Assembly: GCA_029582165.1 (NCBI GenBank)
Contig: CM055874.1
Span: 28,232,883 to 28,296,882 of the forward strand
Direction: 5' to 3'
DNA length: 64,000 bases
DNA from: Portulaca oleracea
Lineage: Eukaryota; Streptophyta; Magnoliopsida; Caryophyllales; Portulacaceae
Part shown: positions 1 through 11,588 of the stretch, in pieces
How the letters are laid out: every line of letters begins with the position of its first letter
Numbering within the stretch: position 1 is the first letter of the stretch
Made by a program: the position numbers and the translations under genes
The notes under the pieces: generated by a model
What the model was told of the DNA's origin: nothing
What the model saw: the letters and a program-made list of their open reading frames with translations, nothing else
The model's database searches: none

Positions 1-531
1 ATGCCAAGGGGACGAAGCCTAATGACGCAAGGTCCACATGCATAGCAAGTGACAAAGTATCCACCTAAAACAAAACAACAAAACAAGCCAAGAAAGAAAT
101 GAAAGACTAAAAGAAAACTGGAAACAGGCATTTACAAAAAAAAAACCACAGCAGAGTCCACATCTGACCTTCCATCAAGTAGCTTGGTATGCAACATCAT
201 ACATTTATTCCTTGAAAGTCAAAGAAGTAAAATCGAAGAGTATTCTAGGACACTAACATTAACATTTCTTGTCACCCCTTTAAATGAATACGGAATAATT
301 TCCTTCCGTAATCTTCAACACGAACGCTCCAGCTTAAGGGTGCATGCACAGCAGAACAGCAGTCCCTGCGTTGTCGTGTATTGTGGACCATCAGCAGCTA
401 CTACTCCACATGTGCGCGTTCGTATATTTTTTTCAACTTCGAATGCTCCAGCTTAATGATCTTTTAACAATTTAAAACGTATCGACAATCATTGAAAAGA
501 TGGTCGATAGTCTCCTCCGCAGTTCCACAAT
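1..531. other. Unassigned AT-rich sequence
   Basis: I see no convincing gene here. The open frame at 184-456 has no recognisable domain and no typical start. A short A-run lies at 138-147. The stretch may be flanking or untranslated sequence of the transposon-like remnant that follows. Confidence 0.4.
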
Positions 532-966
532 GTGGTGAAAGTAAACCCTGCTACATTTCTTGCTTCTCATTTATATCATATAACCTCTCATCCTAGTGGA
601 AACATTGTTGTGGGAGGGTTAACTGCTGTGCTGGCTAGAAGTCTTGCATTGAATCCTCCCCTTTATGAGAATGATAGAGTGCTTCGGTCAAAAAGTTTGG
701 ATGCTGAGACCATTAAATTGATGAGAATGTGTAGAAGGCGATCAAATGGAATTTATTGGGTTTATCTAAACTATATTAAGTTGAAACTCCCTCCCTAGTT
801 TTTACCTATTAATCATGAACCCAACATCCTCTTCCTCCCTAAACTTGAGGATGGTATTCCAACTACTCAACGTGCCCCTGAAGGAGCCAATAGTGGCAAT
901 GACTTGATGAGGGCAATAGAGGCACGGAGGAATATATCCTTGATGAGAGGTTTGACTCTATTCTAG
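532..966 (+). pseudogene. Fragment of an Athila-like retrotransposon ORF1
   Basis: The frame opens without an ATG and reads to a stop at 796-798, then continues recognisably to about 966. Visible pieces are NPATFLASHL, VVGGLTAVLARSLAL and, after the stop, NHEPNILFLPKLEDG. The block with a double glycine followed by a hydrophobic run and later NHEPN resembles the ORF1 product of Athila-type Gypsy elements, as I remember that family. No catalytic domain is present and no LTR could be assigned to it. The internal stop and missing start mark it as a dead remnant. It could instead come from another plant transposon-associated protein; the family call is weak. Confidence 0.3.
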
Positions 967-1162
967 ATGCAGAAGCCTCTTTGATGTCAAACTATTTATC
1001 TGAGTTTGCATACCTTAGGTCTTCCCTGGCCTAGCTTCAAACTACCCGAACCCAGATCCTCAACATGTTGAACCCCATACGCGATTGACAACTTTCTCAT
1101 CCCTACCCTCCATCTCCCCCTTCTCAATGAGTTTTCTTGTTTCCGATCATACAATTTGATGC

Positions 1163-1753
1163 ATGTCTACTACAAAATGGTTTATATTCAAATCACAAAT
1201 ACAACCCCAAAATCAACACTTGCAAGGACAAACTAAAATCCCAAAAATTGACAACCAAGCAACCAAATTAAATAATGTTTCCCCTTGCTATAGTGTTGAT
1301 GTGGTGAGTGCTGAAAATGAGAGTTTTTGTAAACTTGAGGGTGTGAAAGAAAAGAGTATGAATTTCAACCGGAGAAAAGAGCTTGAGAAATCTCCCGAAC
1401 TTAGTGTCAAGGATCTGACTTCGATAATTTTTCTTAAGGGCTGTGAACTTGGTGATGTGAAGGTTAGGATGAAAGAAATTTTGCCCCATCCCAACATCAT
1501 CGAGAACGTGCCCTACCATGCTAACAAGGATCTTTTGGAAGAGTTTTTCAAGTTCATTGTCGATGATCTCTCCACTGCTGAAGGAGTTAGTGTTTTTGAC
1601 CCAATCTAGTGGGTCAAGTTCCAAGTTTTTGAAGGTGAACTGGCTGATGGTGCCCCCAAGGTGTTTGGCCATGAAATTTTGAACTATTCTCCTAGACAAT
1701 TTGGCCTTGTCAAGCAAAGGACAATAAGCAAGCACATCTTAGAGGCAAACTAA
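1163..1753 (+). pseudogene. Transposon-like ORF remnant with one internal stop
   Basis: A 196-codon frame starts with ATG at 1163 and would end at the TAA at 1751-1753. It is broken only by a TAG at 1607-1609. The part after the stop reads on in the same frame and contains VFGHEILNYSPRQFGLVKQR. That block recalls the YSPxRVARQFG motif near the end of plant mobile domain proteins, a family found both in cellular genes and in transposons. The first half has no known domain. It follows the Athila-like fragment on the same strand and may be part of the same old element. The 20-bp repeat at 1743-1762 overlaps its last codons. Confidence 0.3.
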
Positions 1754-1762
1754 GTTTTTAAG
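1743..1762. repeat. 20-bp direct repeat, left copy
   Basis: AGGCAAACTAAGTTTTTAAG occurs here and again, identically, at 4716-4735. The two copies bracket the only plausible cellular gene of the window. A T-rich stretch follows this left copy directly, which would be an A-rich tail on the minus strand. Confidence 0.7.
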
Positions 1763-2086
1763 ACTTTATTTTTATTTTTAGGATTGTTCGAAATTGTTCA
1801 ATTCCTCATTTTATTTTGCATTTTCAGTATTTTTAGAGGTTTTTTAGTTTCCTTTTCTTGTACTTATGTATTTTTTTTAAGAAAAATGGAAGAAGTAGAA
1901 AACAAGAAATAAACAAAAAAGACAAATTAGACAGTTAGGGCATGACATAAGGATGGATCACTTGGTTGAGGATTTTTTTTTTTTTAATCTTGGCTAGGTT
2001 TTGCTTGGGCGTTTTCTTACAATTTTGTATGAAATGGTAACTCGTTTTGGAGTTAATTAATCATGGTAAATAAAATATTTGCTAAT
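1763..2086. other. AT-rich sequence, no gene
   Basis: T-rich and low-complexity DNA between the direct repeat and the tandem duplication. If the minus-strand gene at 2897-3655 was inserted as a block, this would be distal 3' flank. Nothing codes here. Confidence 0.5.
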
Positions 2087-3025
2087 GTTGTTACAAAACC
2101 AGAAGCATAATCTCTCATAACATAAAATCTATGCTAAAACCATTTACAAAACTAGAAGTGTAATCTCTCATACTTATAATTACAAAACCTTTACTTATTT
2201 GCTAATTAAAACCAGTTAGCATAACATTATTTATAAAATGTTGTGTCATGTAAAAAATGATCAAGATTCCCTAAAAAAATTTTCTTTGTGGTACTTTGGT
2301 CTATATTCGTGCAGTAATATGTGGGAAAAAAAGGTTTCGTGAAGAATGAAAAACCACATGAGATTAAAAAAAATAAAAAGAAGAAGAAGAAAATGAGATA
2401 TTACAAGATATGAACAACAATCAACTATCTGTATCAGATCGTATCTATTTTCCTTCAAGCCCTTCATTGAAGATTTCCTCTTGGTTGGTCGATATCACAA
2501 CGTGATCAAGGGAAGAATGAGACAGTCTTGCTGGCCCAGGTATATGTGATGTTGTTACAAAACCAGAAGCAAATCTCTCATAATACAAAATATATGCTAC
2601 AACCATTGACAAAACTAGAAGTGTAATCTCTCATAATTATAATTACAACATCTTTACTTATCTGCTAATTAAAAACATTTAGCATAACATTATTTGCAAA
2701 ATGTTGTGTCATGTAAAAAATGATCATGATTCCCAAAAAAACATTTCTTTGTAGTACTTTGGTCTATATTCCTACAGTAATATGTGGGAAAAAAAGGTTT
2801 CAGGAAGAATGAAAAACCACATGAGATTAAAAAAAATAAAAAAAAAAGGGAGAGAGAAGAAGAAGAAAATGAGATATTACAAGATATGAACAACAATCAA
2901 CTATCTGCATCAGATTGTATCTCTTTTCCTTTAAGCTTTTCATTGAGGATTTCCTGTTGGTTGGTCGATGTCACGGCGTGATCAAGGGAAGAATGAGATG
3001 GTCCGGCTGGCCCAGGTATATGAGA
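2087..3025. repeat. Tandem duplication of a gene 3' end (two ~465-475 bp units)
   Basis: Unit 1 is about 2087-2549 and unit 2 about 2551-3025. The offset is 464 bp at the left end and 476 bp at the right end, so there are small indels. Both units start with TTACAAAACCAGAAGCA and end at GGCCCAGGTATATG. Unit 2 contains the last ~43 codons and 3' flank of the minus-strand gene at 2897-3655. Unit 1 is a diverged copy of the same stretch, downstream of the gene. Confidence 0.85.
2447..2546 (-). pseudogene. Duplicated C-terminal fragment of the neighbouring gene
   Basis: On the minus strand this copy reads HIPGPARLSHSSLDHVV and then continues to NEGLEGK and a stop. It parallels residues from about 212 onward of the intact gene upstream but stops about nine codons earlier. 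It has no start codon and exists only because of the tandem duplication. Confidence 0.7.
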
Positions 3026-3655
3026 TCGTGACTTTGTGAGAATTCGGTTCTTAATCTCGTTATCTAAGAATACATCATCTTCGACATCAGTACGAAGCCT
3101 ACATTTCTCACCTAACATGATCCTCTTTGTCCATAAAGAGTTTTCTTGGTGTTTTAGTCCAGTATGATGACCTATGTCATCTTTGATCTCAACAGCTTTT
3201 TCCTTGATATCTGAAGCCTTGTCTTTGATCTTTGTAGGCATTCTCATACTTATGCTTACTCCTAGCTTTCTTCTCGATTTATTCTTCGAAATATAGGGTT
3301 GTAGAGAGGATAATGACTTGTCAATCTTGGGTTTCCGTTTTCTATCGCCCGAGTAATCTCCTAACTCTAACTTTGTGGCTGATGGGGCAGGTGGTAATGG
3401 TTTGGAAGACTCCTCACCATCTGCAACATCTGAGCTTGTAGCTTCTTGTTGTAGTGATGAGTCCAACTGACAACCTGTTTCCTCCGTTGTATCATCACCA
3501 TTTTCTTTGTTTTCTGATTCTGTAGGTTTTTTTGACCAAAGTCCACATAAGCTAGAGACGACAGCCACTAAGGCACCAATCCAAACAATAAATAATGCCA
3601 ATGACAATGTTGGGTGGCTTGAGGTTTTCTCTACCATAGGAATGTTCCTTCCCAT
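2897..3655 (-). CDS. Single-pass membrane protein of unknown function
   Basis: A 252-residue intronless frame. Residues 17-40 form a hydrophobic segment rich in Leu, Val and Ala with a short polar N-terminus, so a single membrane anchor or signal anchor is likely. Residues 41-90 are acidic and Ser/Thr-rich, 100-135 are basic, and 141-160 are a Lys/Glu-rich stretch (IKDKASDIKEKAVEIKDD) that could form a helix. The block ENSLWTKRIMLGEKCR (171-186), followed by an acidic DVEDDVF, resembles a conserved motif in uncharacterised plant membrane proteins as I recall them. The ATG at 3653-3655 is the first in frame before the hydrophobic segment. A TATA-like CTATATCTAC lies near 3755 on the minus strand. 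The 3' end has been duplicated downstream. Function unknown; coding status fairly likely. Confidence 0.6.
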   Translation of the reverse strand: MGRNIPMVEKTSSHPTLSLALFIVWIGALVAVVSSLCGLWSKKPTESENKENGDDTTEETGCQLDSSLQQEATSSDVADGEESSKPLPPAPSATKLELGDYSGDRKRKPKIDKSLSSLQPYISKNKSRRKLGVSISMRMPTKIKDKASDIKEKAVEIKDDIGHHTGLKHQENSLWTKRIMLGEKCRLRTDVEDDVFLDNEIKNRILTKSRSHIPGPAGPSHSSLDHAVTSTNQQEILNEKLKGKEIQSDADS

Positions 3656-4715
3656 GGCTGAGATTACACCCTAGAAATTAAGTGTAGCACTTTTCTTAGA
3701 TTTCTCCTTTCAGTTCTCCCCTCTCTACTGTTTGGAGTATGTATGTATGTAGATATAGAGAGAGGAGAAAACAAGAGCTGGAAAGACGGCTTGATTTCTT
3801 AACTTGTCATTTTTCTAATGAGGCAAGAATGAATGTTGACATCATTCATGTAAAATTGATGATCATACCATTCTACTTTAGGTTTTGTGTTGTGTTTAAA
3901 CACAGGAACATGAAAACAATTATGGTGTTAGATTAATACGTAAAAAGGTAATTAGTTTTTGACCTTTTCTTTGTCCTCCCCAACATTTAAATTAAAAGGG
4001 CATTTAAAGCCTCAAATCTCTTAATTTGTCTTTAAACTTTGTGAAATGAAATTCGCACTAAGAAACAAGGGTTTTTTTGAGATGTTGTTTTCTGTAATGT
4101 TCTTGGAGGCTTCAATACAAAATGTCTTGGGTGGTCAGGAAAGAAAAGAGGGGGAGGATAATTCCAATCATAGACTATCTCACTTTGTTTGGCCGTTAAG
4201 AGAGGAGCCTTCTTTGACTAAATGGAATTAGCGTATGGAGGTAAATGATGGCCAAGTATATAAATAATGAGGAAAACTTGGAAATGTTATTGTGTTTGAA
4301 AAGAGAAACATGTAACTTGAGAGCTATTTTTGGTTTAGCCTTATTTGCTGAATTGAGTAACCGTTTAGATAATTGTGACTTGTTGTAGGAACTAATACCA
4401 AATGTCATAAAATAGATGAGATATTTACTCACCATAATTAAATGTATCTTAGCCATAGATTTTGTTCAAGTTAATCTCACCCACACATTCATCATTTTAG
4501 TTTAAAATTCTTTATGGTCTTCTTTATCAATGTATTACTTTTCATTGTTTTAAAGAAAACTATTAATTAAATTAGTTACTATAAAGTGGGTGATATTTTC
4601 CACAATCAAACACAACTTTTCTTTTTTTAATATAGTGATTGTCAGATATAAGCAATCACTATAAATTTTTGGTTAAAGGAATTTGTATGTAGAATTATAA
4701 CTAGATTCTTTGAGT
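3656..4715. other. Upstream flank of the membrane-protein gene
   Basis: It contains the presumed 5' flank of the minus-strand gene, with pyrimidine-rich sequence just upstream of its ATG. Short open frames at 3739-3936, 4046-4231 and 4196-4456 show no domain and I do not call them genes. Confidence 0.5.
4631..4663. repeat. Short perfect hairpin
   Basis: TATAGTGATTG at 4631-4641 pairs perfectly with CAATCACTATA at 4653-4663. Similar hairpins occur at 42897-42934 and about 43228-43266, so this may be a remnant of a dispersed repeat family. Confidence 0.5.
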
Positions 4716-4735
4716 AGGCAAACTAAGTTTTTAAG
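4716..4735. repeat. 20-bp direct repeat, right copy
   Basis: Identical to 1743-1762. Together the copies could be a long target-site duplication of a block containing the gene at 2897-3655. Confidence 0.7.
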
Positions 4736-5099
4736 CCCCAAAATTTAATAATAAAAAAATCAGATACATCAACTCCAGCCATTAGGAGGTTTATTTCCCA
4801 AATGATATGTAGACAAGATATTAATAACGTCTAAAATTAGCCATCAAGCAAATAAAAACTTATATTTTTACAAAGTCCTTTCATCCGCAATTTGATTCAC
4901 TTCTTTGTATGGACATTTCTTTAGGTCTTTCAGACTTTGAACATCCACGGGATGGAGAATTTGTCGAGGTTTACTTTTTAAAACGCTTTAAGGATTATTT
5001 GTACATTTTATGAATAGTTACGTTGTAAAATCACTTTGCCTTTACTGTATGTATTTCGTAAATAATTATGCTAAACATGAAGAGGGAGCATCCATTTGT

Positions 5100-7478
5100 T
5101 CCAACTCCTTGGGATTAGTTCGATTGGTTCATTAAATGTTAAGCTCGGAAGAAGGTAATTTTATGGAACGCTATTTAAAAACATACAAATGCACCTTAAA
5201 CGTGTATAAGCTCATTGTACAACCATGATAAACACATTTTATGCAATCCCGATGTATTTTAGTTAAAAGGAGTCGCCACCCGAGTTTTTAAGGAGAAAAG
5301 CCAAGACAAACCAAAAGAAAAACAAAAGAAGACTCCGCCTACAAACCAAGAAGTGGATTCGGGGGTAAGGTTACGGACTCGAAAGGTAAAGACCTTTGTG
5401 TCCGCCTCTCACTTTAGGAAAGACACTATTAAAAGTTTAGATATGTGCTTTTAATAAAGTTTGGAAGGAAAACAAATTTAAACTTTACATAATTAATTCA
5501 TTCGAACATGCAAAAATGTATACTTTATGACATGAATTCAAGAACACTTTACAAATTAGAATATAAAAACACAAAAGAGTACCTATATGATGTTTTAAGG
5601 GGAATCTTGCCTAACCTTCTTGAGTGTTGGGTTTTTGCCTTGAACTTGCAAAGTCCAATCGATCTTGAGTAGAAACAAGATTAGGACACCTCTTTGTTGA
5701 TGCAAAAAGGGATAAGCTTAGGTTAGGAAAGGTTTTTAGGGAAAGAATGAGTTTTTTTGTAAGGTTTTGTAGTGTTTTTGGGATGTGTTTGGTTATGGTT
5801 TTTGGTGTTTTTGTATGGTTGATGAAGGTTTTAGGTGAAAGGTTAAGAGGAATAAGGAATGAGATGGATATGTGGGATTAGGGAAAGATATGAGAATTAA
5901 GAGAGAAAGGAAGATGATTCAAAGATTTGGGGCCCTTTGCTTTGAGCTAGGAAGGTCCTATTTATAGGTGAAATAACCCTTGAGGGGGGTGATTAGGGTT
6001 ATGTAAAAATTCTGCACTTCACACAACACAACTAGATTAAATAACACTTTTAAATACTGAAAATAACTTATTTATTATTGAACAAAAAGTGCTTAATGGA
6101 AGAGGTTACAACTCAGCTGGTAAGAAGACTGTGAGGTCCTCATGCGACTTACTGAGCGTAGACTGGCGGTGTCTTCTGATCTTGAGGTCTCACAGAAAAG
6201 GCGATTACACACAGTGACCTCACTCAACAGAGGATCACTGGACACAAACAACCTTACGACCGCAGAGGGTCCTCACCAGTTAGATCACTGGTTACAAAAC
6301 TCACCACAACCCAAATGTGGTTACACTCAGAATTCACACAATTCCTACACTCAGAGTTTTCTTTCACAAAACTCCTACAACTGATTTTCTTCCTTGGAAA
6401 TCGATAATTGGTTACAAAGAAGAGGCAACAATATATAGGGTCTTGGAGGCAACAGCTACTTTCCTTTCTTTAGAATATTTTCCATATTAGACCGGATCCA
6501 CAATCTTGCCGCGCAATCTTCTTAGCTCCATATTTCTTTCCTTCTTGTTTGGTCTCTAAAATAAGGAAGGTCAAATCATTAGAATATACTATCACAGAAA
6601 TATGGATAAGGGATGAGATTAAGATATGATTGATACTTCCCTAAATTATCTTTCAAACAAAATACTGCTGAGGTGGCTACCGTCTGGTGATGGCGTTGAG
6701 GTCCTCACGTACAGTCTGAGCGTGGAGGTCCTCAAGGATAGTTTGAGCCTCTTCAATAGGGTTTAGAGGATTAATATCAGATGGATTAGGGATTGTATCT
6801 AGCACGCTTCAAGTCAACAAGTCCACTTTGGATTCATCGACATCAAGCCCGATCGGACTAGAGTGAATGAACCACATGTTTCTTCCTTGGACAGTGGCTG
6901 TATATGTGTTGAATCTAGGTGGGAACACACTGAAGGTCGATCGGATATCGACATGCATGAATGTATCTTGAATTTGGTGAATGGATCACGTGGTTGGTGC
7001 TTGATTTGAGCTTTAATCTGGTCTTGAGCTCATTTAATGGCTGAGCGGACCAGAGGTGTGTTTATACACTGTTAGGCATTTTTGGACGGTGATAAATAAT
7101 GGAGCTGGCAATGGATTTCGAACTCGTGACCTTGCTCAAAGCCAGTTGACCTTGTGGTGTACATGCATGGCATTTTTGGTCTTTTACATAAACTTTGCAT
7201 GGCTTGCATGACTTTGACATACCCTTTTGCATATAGGTGCATGGTTAGGGTTTTGGTCCACTTTTACGTAGAAAATTATGCTTGTATGACTAGGGTTCGC
7301 ATGTGAGTTTTGCATGCAAATATTTTACATGGACTTGTGCATGTAGAGTGCATGCATGCAAGTATTTAGGCTTTGGTCCCCCTTATTTACCTATTTTCTA
7401 ACTAAAACACATAAAAAGAATGATAAAATTTACATTAAAAGTATCCTAAAATTATGTTAAAAAACCCGGTGTGTACAC
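5100..7478 (-). mobile_element. Diverged LTR of an Ogre/Tat-like element (minus strand)
   Basis: Read on the minus strand, 5279-5420 contains GTAACCTTACCCCCGAATCC followed by GGTGGCGACTCC. This matches in order the block GTAACCTTACCCCCGGATCC ... TTGGCGACTCT inside the LTR at 11307-11398. A minus-strand TATA-like CCTATAAATAGG lies near 5962, and the segment may begin at TGTACAC near 7478. No partner LTR or coding region is visible, so it is a solo LTR or fragment. Boundaries are approximate. Confidence 0.4.
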
Positions 7479-8226
7479 TTTGTAGCAATATAGAACCTGT
7501 CATCCCAATCTTAACTCAATAGTTTAACAAGAAACATTTATCAACTCAATCGTTTGATTAGAAATGTTTACCTACTCAATGTTTCTTAGAAATACATTAG
7601 TTAATTAATGTATTATTTATAGTCCAACAAAAGGGGCTACAAAAAATGAACAAAGTTTCGTTACAGAAACTAGCGCTAACAAAAGTTCCGATCCAAGTCA
7701 AATTTTGTTCGGTCAACCCCGTCAAAACTTAGACTAGGAATTAAAGACCATTATCCAAATCTTTTCAGGATGGCCGGGTAGGGCAATTTGAACACATGTA
7801 AATTCGAGTCAAAATGGAGTTCAAACACTAGAAATATGAGAAATATTGTCTCTGATTTTCTTGCGATAATGAAAATTTGGACAAAAAGTCCATGATCATA
7901 CCTGAATTTTTATTCCAGTTGGACGAATCGTCGGATATTCAGAGAACATTTTTCAATCTCTAACATACACAATTCATTGGATTCGGCACATCTTTAATTT
8001 AACCCCAACCAGTCTAACATGGTTTACATGATAAGGTGTTCAATAAACCTACCAAATTGGATAAATTATTCTGAACACCTTCATTTTTCAGGGGAAAAAA
8101 AAAGAAAAACAAACCACCCAAAAAGAATATTATAAAAAGTAAAAAATGAACAAAAATTGGCTATCAAACTAAAACATACTATTATTCCAATGGCGTTTTG
8201 AATGTATATGCATTAGGTTTATAAAA
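7479..8226. other. Unassigned sequence, no gene
   Basis: I see no open frame, repeat or element boundary. The Mutator-like element inserted at its right edge. Confidence 0.4.
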
Positions 8227-8235
8227 TTTATTTTT

Positions 8236-8400
8236 GGAAAATTGGATTTAAATAATCAGAACTTTACCAGTGATAGACTGACTAATCTGAACTTTATATT
8301 AATTTGGTACTGAGTAATCTGAACTTTTCGCATTGTTGTTTTCAATAGCACTCCACCGAGTTGAGAAATGAGCAACTCGGTGGCGAGCTGATGTGGCGAC
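8236..8400. repeat. MULE left terminal inverted repeat
   Basis: It pairs with 10096-10258. It also holds an internal palindrome, CCACCGAGTT ... AACTCGGTGG, near 8353-8382. Confidence 0.88.
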
Positions 8401-10095
8401 CGGCGAGTCTGTTTTGACTTTATTATATACCTAGTCAACATTTGACTTGTCCACCTCACCATCTCCTCCTTTTCTTTCTCCTCCAACCCATTCCTATAGC
8501 TACACAACTTATTATCACTGCACCCCTTTGTTCTTCTTCTTTTTCATGGCAACTCACCTCCACCATCACCAAGCCAATCACCACCTTTCAAGACACCTAC
8601 CAATGGCCTCCACTGCCATAACCACCTCAAAAGTATTGGCTTCTATCATGCCTTCCCTAAATTTGAAAATTGAAATGGATCATGAATTCAAAGGGTTGAT
8701 TCAATTAGAGTTGGGGGTTGAAACTCGTTTCTCTCTCGTAATTGGACAATAAAAGGCAACAATTCAAAAAAAATCATGTGCAAACAGAACCCAGAATTGG
8801 AAAGAATCCACATATCTCATACAATTGGGGGACAAAATTGGACCAAAATCCAAACTTCCATTGAAATGAAGAAAACCAAGCAAAGCATAAGTGGAGAAAC
8901 GGATAGACAAGCCATTCAATAACAATCTCGATAAAAAAAAATGAACAACGTAAGTGACAAACACCAAATTTATTTAATTTACAAAAAAGGACAAGAATTA
9001 AGAAACAAAATCCAAAAGAAGAACCATGTAAGGCTGGAAAAGCAATTGAACTGTAGTCGTAAATGTCATGGTGAAAAAAGGGCAACCCAGAAATTGGAGC
9101 AGATAATGGTTGGAAAATAAGTGAGTTATCGAAACCCAAAAGAAGTAAAGGTAATGAGTACTCACCAAGAGAAGCAGATAAGAAGAGTAGGACGCAGGAC
9201 AGGGTAACGAAGAAGAGAATTCAGGAAAAAAAACAAGCTCTTGGTTGGAGATTAGGCCAATTAGTGGACATAGGTAATTGCAAATAACAAAAACCGGTAA
9301 TGGTAACACATAATGGAATTTAGAGAGAGGAGAAGATTTTTTTGGGAGGGGAAGGAATAATTTGACCCACCAGCCAAGCAAGCTAACTAGTTGTGTTGTG
9401 TTTGATAAGAAGAGTGAAGTAGAAATGGCAAAATTGGGTTTTGCCTTTTCGTCGTTGTGAGAAATTGCATAGTGGGTCATGGAGGGGGGAAGGTGACTGA
9501 TAGAGAAGAGATGTTGGATTTAATGACTTTCATAAAAGTGGACAAAAATCCACAGAAACGTCGGAGCCAACAACCAGCCCTACTTTTTCTCCCTCTCCTC
9601 TACATCCCCCCTCCTCCTTTGATACACACACTCTCTCTCTATCTCTCATCCTCTCATGGCCGTATGAGACTGTGTGCAGCATGTTAACGTTGGACTTGAG
9701 CTAGCGGTACAGATTGGATGACCGACAGTGACTTCAATTTGCTCAAATTCGAAGTCTAAAATCACCGCCCATACTTTTCTTATCACGATTTCAATTTGCA
9801 TCCTGAGCTTTGGATACACATGGCAACTTTAAAATTAAAACCTGGATTTCAATCTGGATTGTAAGAATTGGAGAGAAAGATATAATCTTGAAAGTTCCTT
9901 TTGCACAGAGAGGGGGCAGGATGTTGTAGAAAGAGAAGAGGAGACAAGAGGAGAGAAGAGGAGGAGAAGCCATGGCCATGGCCATGTCTAGTGGATTGAA
10001 GAAGGGGGGAGGAGAGAGAATAAAAAGGAGAAAGGGTGAGGTGGATAAGTCAAAGCTGGCTAAGCACATAATAAAAGCCAACATACACTCCTTTA

Positions 10096-10258
10096 GCCGC
10101 CACGTCGTCACGCCACCGAGTTACTCATTTTTTTAACTCAGTGGCGTGCTACTGAAAACGACAATGCGATAAGTTCATATTATTCAGTACCAAATATAAA
10201 GTTCAAATTATTCAGTCTATCATGGGTAAAAGTCCAGATTATTTATATCCAATTTCCC
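10096..10258. repeat. MULE right terminal inverted repeat
   Basis: Reverse complement of the left repeat, with several substitutions and small indels. The inner palindrome around the CCACCGAGTT core is kept. Confidence 0.88.
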
Positions 10259-10347
10259 TTTATTTTTATCCTCCTGCTTTTAAAGTTTAATGTTTACACT
10301 ATTTGAGTTTTTCTCCATCATATTATTTTATCCCCTAATTTTAGTTG

Positions 10348-11567
10348 TGTAGACGCTGAATTTTGTCGTAGTTCAGCTTTGTAATTATGTAATTTATTTT
10401 GAGCATTTTTATTTTTATTTAGGATTAAATGCCAAGTATTCTTGAAATGCATAAATGATGAAAAAACCCACAAAAAAACCCAAATAAATTTCCTTCTACA
10501 AAAAAGCCTTTCATATTAGCCCATTTCCATTTTTGGCCCATCCGCGTTCAAATATTCCAAAATGTACCCGATGCTTTTCTTTAAATTACCGACTTTCCAT
10601 CGACCTCTATGGATTTCCTAATTTTGGGAGCTAAAAGTACTCATTACAAGCTTTCCAACGACACTTGAATCAAGTCAATCGGAGGTCGGATGATAAAGTT
10701 ATGGTTAGGCAGCTCAAAATAACCCAACACGATGGTCCGCAGTGGCCCGCTTCCTTTCATTCCAACATACTGGGCCTTCTGCTAATCAGAATGGTCCAGC
10801 TACCCCTCTTTATTTCATAACCCTAGTTTCCTCACTCCATTTCCCCTATAAATACAGCCCCACTCCCATCAATTATCGACACACCGAATCACCTAGGAGT
10901 ATTGACACTAAGTGATTTCTTCTTCCTCTTCTCCCTCTCTTCTTCTGCTTCTCCTCTCTTCATCATTTGCATACATCTATACTTGGCATTATTTTTTTTT
11001 CGTTTTTATTTTCTTGTAATCACTTATACTGTTGTAATCCCTAATGCTAATATCAATTATGACTAATTTAAACCGGATTACTTGAGAAGATAACTTTAAT
11101 TTCATTATTTATTTATTTGTATTTTGTTTATTGCTTTTATTTATTCATCGCATTTATTTATTTTCGTACTTTAATTTTTCGCATGCATCTAAATAATTTA
11201 AATTAATCTAATTAATTCTCTTCTTTTACTCTCTTCTTTAACGAACCGATTTAGTAGAGTCCGTTCTTTGAACGGGCGGATTCGAAGGTTTTTACTTTCG
11301 AATTCGTAACCTTACCCCCGGATCCGAATCTAATGGTTCGCCGTTTGCGGAATCTAATTTGAGTTTATTAATTCTCACCAAAAATTAATTGGCGACTCTA
11401 TTATTTATTCAGTTTGATTTATTCGCTTTCTTTTCGAATTTTAAAGATTGCATTTGAACATTTTGATTAATAAAAATTGAATTCAAATCCCTTAAAGACT
11501 AGACACCTCTTACGATTCTCCTAACATCGCGTAGGACACCAATGGAAGTTTTTTCCCGGGTCCTACA
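10348..11567 (+). repeat. 5' LTR of the non-coding Ogre-like element
   Basis: It starts TGTAGACGCTG and ends GGGTCCTACA. Compared with the 3' LTR it lacks about 17 bp near 10560. Confidence 0.92.
10846..10854 (+). promoter_or_regulatory. TATA box in the 5' LTR
   Basis: CTATAAATA with a C-rich surround and conserved in the 3' LTR (about 17840-17850). Transcription would start about 30 bp downstream. Confidence 0.6.
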
Positions 11568-11569
11568 AA

Positions 11570-11588
11570 TGGCGACTCCACTGGGGAC
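11570..11588 (+). other. Primer binding site
   Basis: TGGCGACTCCACTGGGGAC begins two bases after the 5' LTR. The leading TGG matches the CCA end of a tRNA. I take it as a tRNA-Arg-type site from memory of Ogre elements. Confidence 0.7.

Larger units (their letters stand above)
8236..10258. mobile_element. Non-autonomous Mutator-like element (MULE)
   Basis: The element is 2023 bp. Its ends are long imperfect inverted repeats (8236-8400 and 10096-10258) starting GG(A/G)AAATTGG. The flanking 9-bp direct repeat TTTATTTTT (8227-8235 and 10259-10267) is the duplication length typical of Mutator superfamily transposases. No transposase frame is present, so movement would need an enzyme supplied from elsewhere. 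The interior holds gene-like pieces: a His-rich frame at 8447-8752, CT-rich leader-like DNA at 9590-9660, and purine-rich DNA at 9930-9990. These make a Pack-MULE with captured host fragments possible, but I recognise no source gene. Confidence 0.88.

Noticed and set aside
184..456. 90-codon frame as a gene
   Set aside because: It starts with TTG, has no domain and sits in unassigned repeat-like sequence.
6142..6384. 80-codon plus-strand frame
   Set aside because: It lies in the interior of a minus-strand LTR-like segment, with Asn/Ser/Thr-rich low-complexity product and no recognisable domain.
8998..9480. 160-codon minus-strand frame in the Mutator-like element
   Set aside because: No ATG at its start that makes sense, low-complexity Leu/Phe/Ser-rich product, no domain. 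Kept only as part of the element interior.
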